A stretch of 60,000 nucleotides of DNA, taken from the NCBI RefSeq assembly GCF_032854445.1, contig NC_088302.1:29917979-29977978 (forward strand), given 5' to 3'. Both the position numbers and the translations under genes were made by a program. Numbering within the stretch: position 1 is the stretch's first letter; the number at the start of each line of letters is the position of its first letter. This DNA is from Liolophura sinensis. Its lineage: Eukaryota > Mollusca > Polyplacophora > Chitonida > Chitonidae. Under the pieces are notes generated by a model. The model saw only the letters and a program-made list of their open reading frames with translations, was not told the origin of the DNA and did not search any database. Below are positions 58,103-60,000 of the stretch, in pieces.

Positions 58103-59256
58103 AAGTGAAAACATTCGTCCGTGAATGAAGACCTCCTGTATTATGTATTTCTGGAAATTTGTGTGAAACTTACCAAAGGTTGGTGCACTCCAGTTTCCTC
58201 TATCCCTCAAAGCTCAGTTGGTTAGCGCACTGGCACAGCGTAATGACCCAAGAGTCTCTCACCAATAAGTCCAGCTCATGCTGGATTCCTCTCTGGTCAT
58301 AAGTGGGAAGGTCTGGCAGCAACCTGTGAATGGTTGTGGGTTTCCCATGGGCTCTGCCCAGTTTCCTCTGACCATAATGCTGGCCGTCGTCGTATATGTG
58401 AAATATTCTTGAGTACAGCGTAAAACACCAATTAAATAAATAAATGTATCCCTCAAAGCTGACTATCATCCTTTAAGGAGGTAAAAAAAATAGACTGTGC
58501 TACAAGACGCCAAGTATATGCCGTGTGTAAACGCACAAATTGATGTACTGCCAAAGGGGCAATACTTTGCAGTTCTCTACTGTCTGTCTGAGCGGAATGA
58601 ATTTTTTTTTTTCCTTTAAAATTTTATGGTTTTGTCTGTGACCCACCAATGCAGATAATTTCATCAAATTCCATGTATAATTTTTTCTGCAAAGTTGCTG
58701 TCAAGAGACAAATCTAATTGTGATGGTCTGAACAGGGGTAGTATGGGCTGAAACTGATCTAATTATCAGGTACAAAAACATGCACTGGCATTTGGGTAAA
58801 TGATTAGATTATTAGTTTTGAGTCAGTTTGTTAAGTTGGACATTTTAATTTTCACAAGAAGAATATTTTTGCACATTATTGTTAGCTGCTCAGTCATCAT
58901 GATGTAAATTTTTTTTAAAAAATGAAGGTGATTAAAAATGACTGCCTCATACATTGTGTGTTTAAACTATCCTCTTGATGAATCAAATTTGGCTTTTGAT
59001 CACCTTACAATTGCTTTGTTTATGAATATGCAATTTAATTTTACTGTAAATTATGAAAACAGTTGGTAGAGTTTACAGTCAGTTGTGACTGTGATCGTTT
59101 GTGGGTAAGTGTGCTCTGTACTGTAATTGGCACTAAAATCTGCTACATTTGTTGCAGACTGTGACGGTGTGTTTTGTGGACTACGGCAATTCTGACACTG
59201 TGACTTTACGTGACCTGAAGCCCCTCCCCCGGCACTTAGTCTACGTCCCGCACCAG
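18203..59256 (+). CDS. B-box / coiled-coil / multi-Tudor protein, RNF17(TDRD4)-like; 17 exons, 3' incomplete
   Basis: Spliced coding region 18203-18269, 23856-23953, 25082-25125, 25853-25918, 26742-26916, 27314-27391, 28324-28462, 29467-29520, 30398-30515, 30882-31023, 31741-31842, 51703-51813, 52639-52735, 53698-55224, 55811-55928, 57384-57498, 59158-59256. All introns are GT-AG and all phases join, giving 1050 codons with no stop. Domains: B-box zinc finger (residues 3-49), coiled coil (about 56-180), extended Tudor 1 (about 241-432, core motif YLDFGNT), disordered acidic linker (about 440-925) and Tudor 2 (from about 926, core FVDYGNS), cut at the window edge. Tudor domains of this kind bind methylarginine in PIWI proteins; RNF17/Qin proteins act in germ-granule piRNA biogenesis. 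The B-box plus Tudor architecture points to RNF17/TDRD4, but the usual N-terminal RING is absent. Other TDRD-family or TRIM-Tudor assignments remain possible. Structure is firmer than the orthology call. Confidence 0.82.
20621..20751. mobile_element. Short foldback/MITE-like element with about 30-bp inverted repeats
   Basis: The left end GTCCGAGATTACTCTGAGG reads on to GGTTTGGC. The reverse complement of the right end reads GTCTAAGATTGCTCTGACG and on to GAGTTTGGC, about 25 of 30 matching. TA flanks both ends (TATA before, TATT after), which fits Tc1/mariner-type insertion. There is no coding capacity. Internal sequence repeats CAACGTCAGAGCA near 20683 and 20729. Confidence 0.6.
21237..21513 (+). 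mobile_element. SINE family A, full length, tRNA-derived head, target-site duplication
   Basis: The head GGGCCTCCATGGCTCAGCTGG contains an A-box (TGGCTCAGCTGG) and the B-box-like GAGTTCAAGCCC sits about 60 nt on, so it is a tRNA-derived Pol III unit. The core and (AATA)n tail follow. GGAGTTACA flanks it on both sides (21228-21236, 21514-21522). This is the best full-length reference copy in the window. It lies in Tudor-gene intron 1 in sense. Confidence 0.93.
23856..23953 (+). CDS. Tudor gene exon 2: second half of B-box
   Basis: Acceptor ttgtttcag, donor AAG before gtacat; 98 nt, phase 1 to 0. It completes the zinc finger with Cys30, Cys33, His38 and His47 (LLLCQQCCSSVH then LSKHRVV). Together with exon 1 this gives the eight ligands of a B-box, with a longer than usual gap between Cys17 and Cys30 at the exon junction. 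Confidence 0.88.
24315..24546 (+). mobile_element. SINE family A with internal head deletion and 13-bp target-site duplication
   Basis: The head GGGGCCTCCGTGGCATAGTTGG is followed by a shortened tRNA region lacking about 45 nt between the A-box and CACCAATGCGG. Core and tail are intact. Exact ATTTTAGTTTACG duplications occur at 24302-24314 and 24547-24559. Confidence 0.92.
24806..24915 (+). repeat. SINE family B 3' fragment
   Basis: Contains CACTGCCATAAGAAGACAC, then a diverged TGTCATTACATGACTGAAAA and TTAAACCCCAAGCGTTCATT, matching the 3' part of the copy at 41036. Confidence 0.65.
25082..25125 (+). CDS. Tudor gene exon 3: 44-nt micro-exon, start of coiled coil
   Basis: Acceptor ttcttttgcag, donor gtgagt; phase 0 to 2. 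It encodes KQSHELKAKFEKYN plus two nucleotides of an Ile codon. Charged heptad-like residues follow directly on the B-box, as in TRIM and RNF17 proteins. It is supported by exact phase agreement with exons 2 and 4. Confidence 0.82.
25853..25918 (+). CDS. Tudor gene exon 4: coiled coil
   Basis: Acceptor ttttgtttacag, donor AG before gtaaca; 66 nt, phase 2 to 2. It encodes MSSELRKRKSQVNSCKEDID and ends in a split Arg codon; strongly charged and helical. A SINE fragment begins only about 20 nt beyond the donor. Confidence 0.84.
25939..26087 (+). repeat. SINE family A, degraded 5'-truncated copy
   Basis: Begins TTACATGGGAAAGTCTGCAGC and runs to the AAATAAATAAAT tail with many mismatches. It starts about 20 nt after the exon 4 donor. 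Confidence 0.8.
26742..26916 (+). CDS. Tudor gene exon 5: coiled coil
   Basis: Acceptor gttttctgcag, donor TTG before gtgagc; 175 nt, phase 2 to 0. It encodes an amphipathic helix with KIYERQIRETTLAVCQKIKQ followed by KKMKEAANKRASDIDGFEKY, typical of the coiled coil after a B-box, which commonly drives dimerisation. Confidence 0.9.
27314..27391 (+). CDS. Tudor gene exon 6: end of coiled coil
   Basis: Acceptor tttttgacag, donor CAG before gtaagt; 78 nt, phase 0 to 0. It encodes IRKELNALDKTPPENYEEK and on to IEEQ. The TPPENY segment probably breaks the helix. Confidence 0.88.
27910..28172 (+). mobile_element. SINE family A, near full length
   Basis: Head GTGCCTCCGTGGCTCAGGGG with a small duplicated GGCTCAG (doubling the A-box region), B-box GAGTTCAAATCC, core with a deletion in CACCATAGCCACC, tail ATCAAATCAAAT. 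A poly-G run of about 13 precedes it; no clear target duplication. Confidence 0.88.
28324..28462 (+). CDS. Tudor gene exon 7: linker before Tudor 1
   Basis: Acceptor actgtttacag, donor CCTG before gtaagt; 139 nt, phase 0 to 1. It encodes IEAMDFSHLREHLPSTCIEY and on to DFELLEPSPADP. No domain recognised; TRIM-like proteins have a similar region after the coiled coil. Confidence 0.88.
29274..29392 (+). repeat. SINE family A, degraded fragment
   Basis: CGGTTTCCTCTCATCTTAATG and ATTCTTGAGTATAACATAAAA mark a diverged copy ending about 75 nt before exon 8. Confidence 0.65.
29467..29520 (+). CDS. Tudor gene exon 8: short acidic linker
   Basis: Acceptor ctctcttacag, donor GACG before gtgagt; 54 nt, phase 1 to 1. 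It encodes ELENVTEAPKYLADSIED. A degraded SINE lies just upstream (29274-29392). Confidence 0.83.
30066..30382 (+). mobile_element. SINE family B, near full length, abutting exon 9
   Basis: tRNA-like head CCCAGATAGCACAGTTGGTA with B-box-like GGATCAATCCTGGG, then GAAGTTGTAACTTCCTCCC, GAAGCAGCACTAAATGAAAG, GGAGGCACATTACACATAC, CGTCATATGACTAAAAAATT and the CACTCACTC tail. It ends 15 nt before exon 9. Confidence 0.9.
30398..30515 (+). CDS. Tudor gene exon 9: extended Tudor 1, N-terminal strand region
   Basis: Acceptor gtgtttcag, donor TTAAG before gtaatt; 118 nt, phase 1 to 2. It encodes MKVCIQTAVTKSGEFWLQPD and on to KLIDISHKL, the SN-like lead-in to an extended Tudor domain (strand, G-x-FWLQ, helix). 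The acceptor follows a SINE tail by 15 nt. Exon 15 has the same length and the same phases at the same place in Tudor 2. Confidence 0.9.
30882..31023 (+). CDS. Tudor gene exon 10: Tudor 1 core, first half
   Basis: Acceptor aactgtttcag, donor CGG before gtgagg; 142 nt, phase 2 to 0. It encodes AGVLCCVLYPSDNKWYRGCV and EELRSDR, the first strands of the Tudor barrel with the conserved W-Y-R. Confidence 0.92.
31741..31842 (+). CDS. Tudor gene exon 11: Tudor 1 core, second half
   Basis: Acceptor cttctatacag, donor CAG before gtaggt; 102 nt, phase 0 to 0. It encodes TVRYLDFGNTAMHSV and on to LPYKCPVRGVPFQ. YLDFGNT is the diagnostic Tudor motif that supplies the aromatic/acidic/Asn part of the methylarginine cage. 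Confidence 0.94.
32643..33062 (+). mobile_element. SINE family B, near full length, preceded by a second copy's tail
   Basis: A tail remnant (GACGTTAAACCCCAAGCACT, 32646-32672) is followed directly by a well-preserved copy from 32680: head CCCAGTTAGTACAGTTGGTA, B-box-like GGATCAGTCCTGGG, GGAGGCACATTACATACACC, and a (CACT)n tail expanded to about 10 units at 33020-33062. Confidence 0.9.
34876..35919 (-). CDS. Ankyrin-repeat and SOCS-box (ASB-type) protein, single exon, nested
   Basis: 347-residue protein. ASB proteins are substrate adaptors of Cullin-5/Elongin B-C ubiquitin ligases: ankyrin repeats hold the target, the SOCS box recruits the ligase. Near the N-terminus (about residues 15-110) ankyrin-like units include LERLIEKGIDINMAIDDIGN, TPLTLAIQLNQYDTVRYLV and LEMLRVLLQAGAE; the middle is divergent helical sequence with another ankyrin-like piece (CFWTLLESGADL). 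The C-terminal SOCS box has BC-box SLKHLSRLCI and Cul5-box LPLP, then a basic tail (PRSRHTKKRL). The start is ATG at 35919; TTTTGCAG lies immediately before it and could be an acceptor for a 5' UTR or upstream coding exon. No nearby polyadenylation signal is convincing (TTTATT on the plus strand near 34296 is possible). Which ASB paralogue it is cannot be settled by eye. Confidence 0.85.
   Translation of the reverse strand: MGNSQQRVKKLRQAIGGNDRRALERLIEKGIDINMAIDDIGNTPLTLAIQLNQYDTVRYLVMAKCDVERRSRLQFSALEIVLLNLAHTENSAYLEMLRVLLQAGAESVSDAVMETVFPMIQHNRELVVKLSQIVAQYAQTPYDITGTLSHVIVQHNQPECFWTLLESGADLRDIWPNSCDQRYFLPSSDLNEGPINTYFTTICCTRNIEFAQIYIQAANSMNVLKSIIYFILVYPITSASKIKELLKALVMAGYKLSDFLLIHLAREDKDIVSWYNDFQSTPLSLKHLSRLCIRKNLQTNVIYGVNKLPLPLPMMQYIRLEDIIDPKNWARQWAKRTPRSRHTKKRL
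41036..41365 (+). mobile_element. SINE family B relative with a different head
   Basis: The 5' part has GGCGGTAGACCCGGCATCAAACCC, tRNA-like but different from the other B copies. The 3' part shares CGTCATCATATGACGAAAAA, TTGTTGATTACAACGTCAAA and a CATTCACTCATTCATTC tail, so it looks like a subfamily with an exchanged head and body. Confidence 0.65.
43526..44558. repeat. 23-bp minisatellite array, about 1 kb
   Basis: Unit GTGTAATGTGTGGTGCTGTTC plus AT (23 bp), with 18-bp deletion variants around 43945-44020. Its left end is more diverged (GTGTGATGTGTGGTACAGTTC). Around 44170-44450 units alternate GTGTGGTGCTG with GCGTGGTACTG or GTGCGGTACTG, a two-unit higher-order repeat. Confidence 0.93.
45050..45237 (-). 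mobile_element. SINE family A, antisense, with 8-bp target-site duplication
   Basis: Tail remnant, CTCAAGAATATTTCACTTAT, GCATTATGGTGGGAGGAAAC and into the tRNA-like part (CAGCATGAGCTGGACGTGAA). Flanked by CTGTAATA at 45042-45049 and 45238-45245. Confidence 0.82.
45350..45498. repeat. 25-bp minisatellite, six units
   Basis: Unit TTTTATACCTCTGTAAGGTG plus TTACA. The first two units have AAGGTG, the last three ATGCTG, and the middle one is 24 bp. Confidence 0.92.
46403..46622 (+). mobile_element. MITE family M1, core type 1
   Basis: Left end ACTGTAATTCTTCAACCTTA, right end TTCAAGGTTGAGGAATTATGG, inner AATGTAGTTTTCCCTCCATA and AAAAATGTGCATTAATTGCA. Confidence 0.72.
47400..47520 (+). repeat. MITE family M1 core type 2, partial
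   Basis: ATTTTGAAACAGTCTGAGAG, GGGATGTAGAGAAATAATTT and TTTTTTACAGTA; the inner right half is missing. Confidence 0.6.
47637..47872. repeat. About 60-bp tandem repeat, four units
   Basis: Unit contains CAGAATTGCGCTCTTAAATA, ATGTTTCTGTTCAGTGCGCT and AGCATTTCTCTGACA. Periods are about 61, 56 and 61 bp; the last unit is most diverged. Confidence 0.9.
48048..48378. repeat. 58-bp tandem repeat, five full units plus a partial
   Basis: Each unit begins AAGTGCTGGAGAGCATTATA and continues TCACAGAAACACCC with exact 58-bp spacing (starts 48048, 48106, 48164, 48222, 48280, 48338). Units alternate CATCATGTTTGTACC and CATCACGTCTGTAC. Confidence 0.93.
48375..48590 (+). mobile_element. MITE family M1, core type 1
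   Basis: Left terminus TACTGTAATTCTTCAACCTT; then GATGTTTATTCAAGCATACT, AATTTTGGCCAACCCAACC and a right end around GAGGAATTACAG. It directly follows the 58-bp tandem array. Confidence 0.7.
49552..49596 (-). repeat. SINE family A tail fragment, antisense
   Basis: ATTTATTTGATTGGTGTTTT followed by ACGCCGTACTCAAGAATATT, then unrelated sequence. Confidence 0.85.
50507..50694 (+). mobile_element. MITE family M1, core type 2
   Basis: Left terminus GTAATTCTTCAACC, right terminus GAAAAGGTTGAAGGTCTATA. A SINE A copy inserted 14 bp beyond its right end. Confidence 0.72.
50708..50954 (+). mobile_element. SINE family A, full length, with 11-bp target-site duplication
   Basis: Head GGGGGCCTCCATAGCTTAGTTGG (A-box changed to TAGCTTAGTTGG), B-box GAGTTCAAGTCC, diverged core, tail AAATAAATAAAC. 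Flanks AAACCATGTGT (50697-50707) and AAACCACGTGT (50955-50965). Confidence 0.92.
51191..51433. repeat. 27-bp minisatellite, nine units
   Basis: Nine exact 27-bp periods of TATGACTGAGTTATTTCAGT plus GAAGAAA. The first five units alternate ACTGAG and ACCGAG; the last four are diverged. The minus-strand frame stays open because 27 is a multiple of three; not a gene. Confidence 0.93.
51703..51813 (+). CDS. Tudor gene exon 12: extended Tudor 1, SN-like part
   Basis: Acceptor ttcacgttgcag, donor AGG before gtaagc; 111 nt, phase 0 to 0. It encodes AVECRLSGL and on to FNDMVREKLLDCKFLKR. AVECRLSGL directly after the Tudor core is the standard start of the SN-like half of an extended Tudor domain. Confidence 0.92.
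52403..52551 (+). repeat. SINE family A, 5'-truncated copy
   Basis: Starts CGAACGTAAGTGGGAAGATC and runs through GCAACCTGCGGATGG and CACCATAATGCTGGCCGCC to the tail GTGAAATAAATG. It lies 87 nt before exon 13. Confidence 0.87.
52639..52735 (+). CDS. Tudor gene exon 13: end of extended Tudor 1
   Basis: Acceptor tctttaaag, donor AGAG before gtcagt; 97 nt, phase 0 to 1. It encodes GKVWLIELSLTQDDDAVINL and NHMVRDR, the closing strand and helix of the SN-like fold. A sense-strand SINE lies less than 100 nt upstream. Confidence 0.88.
53318..53495 (+). mobile_element. MITE family M1 core type 2, right end lost
   Basis: TATTTCTTCAACCTTTTCAA, AAACATTCTGAAAGAATTAT, GTGTAGAAATAATTTGCACA and GAAGCTTACATCTTTAGTTA. 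It ends shortly after GTATGCGTGAAATTC. Confidence 0.68.
53698..55224 (+). CDS. Tudor gene exon 14: long disordered inter-Tudor linker with SQDVRK repeats
   Basis: 1527-nt exon, acceptor tgtgtttcag, donor CCAG before gtaagc, phase 1 to 1, about 509 codons. It starts VVSKTQKEAISCRDVRLLED, closing the first extended Tudor. The rest is low-complexity, polar and acidic. Between about 53935 and 54110 five copies of SQD[IV]R are spaced 9-13 residues apart, plus a degenerate NQDGR. Later parts are Ser/Glu-rich with many acidic patches, ending PYSRLPRIMFVP just before Tudor 2. No folded domain is recognised. It is much longer than the other exons (44-175 nt). Frames open on other strands within it are shadows. 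Confidence 0.92.
55328..55408 (+). repeat. SINE family A, 3' fragment
   Basis: CACCCACCATAATGCTGGCC through AACACCAGTCAAGTAAATAA. Confidence 0.8.
55811..55928 (+). CDS. Tudor gene exon 15: extended Tudor 2, N-terminal region
   Basis: Acceptor tgttttgtag, donor TTACG before gtaata; 118 nt, phase 1 to 2. It encodes STFMLYVVDSLHMNGTFCGQ and on to FEQFTQELR, equivalent to exon 9 in length, phase and fold position. Confidence 0.9.
56033..56245 (+). mobile_element. MITE family M1, core type 1
   Basis: ATTGTAATTCTTCAACCTTT at the left and GGAAACGTTGAGGAATAGG at the right; inner GATGTTTATCCCAGAATATT, CCCTAAAATTGACCAACCCA and GTTTTGTCTCCAAAATCAA. Confidence 0.75.
56318..56460 (-). mobile_element. 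MITE family M1, core type 2, antisense
   Basis: TACTGTAAATCTTCAGCCTT begins it on the plus strand, with antisense matches to the type 2 body: AAATTATTTCTCCACATGCC, ATAGTTCTCTCACAATGTTT. The right end is GAAATGGTGAAAGAATTA. Confidence 0.7.
56977..57126 (-). mobile_element. SINE family A, antisense, 5' truncated, exact 14-bp target-site duplication
   Basis: Tail TTTATTTATTTCATTGGTGT, core GCCAGCATTATGGTGGGTGG, ending CAGACCTTCCCCTTACG. GTTGTTCAGAATGA flanks it exactly at 56963-56976 and 57127-57140. Confidence 0.93.
57384..57498 (+). CDS. Tudor gene exon 16: Tudor 2 core, first half
   Basis: Acceptor tgtattttag, donor CAG before gtaagc; 115 nt, phase 2 to 0. It encodes EGALLLAPYENSWYRAEVIK and VNPDQ, the first Tudor barrel strands with W-Y-R; equivalent to exon 10. 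Confidence 0.92.
57717..57930 (+). mobile_element. MITE family M1, core type 1
   Basis: TACTGTTATTCTTCAAGTTT at the left, GTGAAAGGGTTGAGGACTTC at the right; inner GTTCAAGCATATTCTGAAGA, CCTAAAATTGGCCAATTCAA and CAAATTAAAAATGTGCATAA. Confidence 0.74.
58008..58101. repeat. Compound (AT)n/(CA)n microsatellite
   Basis: Long TA alternation broken by ACACACAC and TACATA interruptions, ending in about ten CA dinucleotides. Lies in Tudor-gene intron 16. Confidence 0.92.
58215..58446 (+). mobile_element. SINE family A, 5' truncated within A-box, exact 14-bp target-site duplication
   Basis: Begins CAGTTGGTTAGCGCACTGGC (the first bases of the tRNA head are missing), also lacks part of the B-box region, and ends in AAATAAATAAATG. 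TATCCCTCAAAGCT flanks it at 58201-58214 and 58447-58460. Confidence 0.92.
59158..59256 (+). CDS. Tudor gene exon 17: Tudor 2 core, second half; gene continues past window
   Basis: Acceptor catttgttgcag, donor CAG before gtgagt; 99 nt, phase 0 to 0. It encodes TVTVCFVDYGNSDTVTLRDL and on to PRHLVYVPHQ. FVDYGNS is the Tudor signature. By analogy with exons 11 and 12 the next exon should begin with an A-x-x-C-x-L segment beyond 60000; RNF17-type proteins usually have about five Tudor domains, so much of the gene is probably missing here. Confidence 0.93.
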
Positions 59257-60000
59257 GTGAGTGCATTGCGTGTTCCGTAGGCAGCGTCAGGGAGGACAGG
59301 TAAAGAATACCGTATACTTAAATGAATGTAGAATATATTCCCCTGGTTACAGGTGTACGATCGTAGCTAATGTGGTTTTCGGAATATCGGAGTGCAATAA
59401 CAGTGAAAGAATTGTTAAGGTAAATACGAATTTTTCAGGCCTGCTTTTACATGGAGACACTTTTCTCAATTTACTCATCACAGGAAATGTTTAATTACCA
59501 TGACAGAACACAAAAATTTAATAATTGTTAAATTGCATTGAATAAAAGATTTCCTTCATTGTAGAATAAACCATTTTTTTCAAATATTTATGCCGAGGTG
59601 CATTATGCAAGACAATTTTTTTCAACACAAAATGCAAAATATGAACAAGCATTGTTGTTGTTGTTGTTTCCTCCTCAGGGGAGATAACTTGTTTGCCGGC
59701 CACATAGGTTACAAAAAGGGTTTCAAGTCAGTTGTTTTCTTCATATCATCTGGCATTTCCTTGAGAATAAATATTAACAAATGTACATAAAAATATCCAT
59801 ACGCAAAAATGCTGAGCTATCTGGTTTTTTTTTTTACTTTGTTATGCTATTCTACATATTGGAGCTTTTTTGCCATTCAGAAAATCACGACGTGCCAAAA
59901 CATTTTGACAGGTGGCAGAGTAATTCCTGTGAAAAAATTGTCACCTCACCAGGTGTCAACATAACATGAATTGTACACTGTGTGCTAAGGCCGTGAAATC
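59257..60000 (+). other. Tudor gene intron 17 (start)
   Basis: Begins with donor gtgagt. It contains a short (TTG)n run near 59653-59670 and T runs, with no recognisable exon or repeat family before the window ends. Confidence 0.7.

Overview
This window is AT-rich nuclear DNA from an animal with spliced genes. GT-AG introns, tRNA-headed SINEs, MITEs and minisatellites fill nearly all non-coding space. The dominant SINE ends in an (ATAA)n tail and has a core I associate with molluscan genomes, so a mollusc is the best guess; a lophotrochozoan is the safer statement. No rRNA, free-standing tRNA, CRISPR or prokaryotic feature was seen.

Three protein-coding genes are supported. (1) Minus strand, 17734-17987: the first coding exon of a sorting nexin 27 (SNX27) orthologue, carrying the PDZ domain up to ILEV. 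The rest of that gene lies to the left; I could not find its second exon in 1-17733, so that stretch reads as SNX27 intron 1 (possibly with small exons I missed) plus repeats. (2) Plus strand, 18203 to beyond 59256: 17 consecutive exons (3150 nt, 1050 codons, every junction in phase) of a B-box / coiled-coil / multi-Tudor protein, best matched to the RNF17/TDRD4 (Qin/Kumo) family of germline piRNA-pathway proteins. It lacks a RING finger at its start and is cut by the right edge inside its second Tudor domain. (3) Minus strand, 34876-35919: an intronless ankyrin-repeat/SOCS-box (ASB-type) gene nested inside the 19.9-kb intron 11 of the Tudor gene.

Layout: 1-17733 SNX27 intron with SINEs, MITEs and a 33-bp minisatellite; 17988-18202 a 215-bp shared divergent promoter; 18203-31842 Tudor-gene exons 1-11 (B-box, coiled coil, first Tudor core); 31843-51702 giant intron 11 with the nested ASB gene at 34.9-35.9 kb and five tandem arrays between 43.5 and 51.5 kb; 51703-59256 exons 12-17 (rest of the first extended Tudor, a long disordered linker with SQDVRK repeats, start of the second Tudor); 59257-60000 the next intron.

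The mobile-element record is unusually readable. Seven copies of one SINE family carry recognisable target-site duplications. Another SINE ends 15 nt before the exon 9 splice acceptor. One MITE family occurs with two different cores between similar termini. The Tudor gene repeats a three-exon module with the same phases for each Tudor domain seen.
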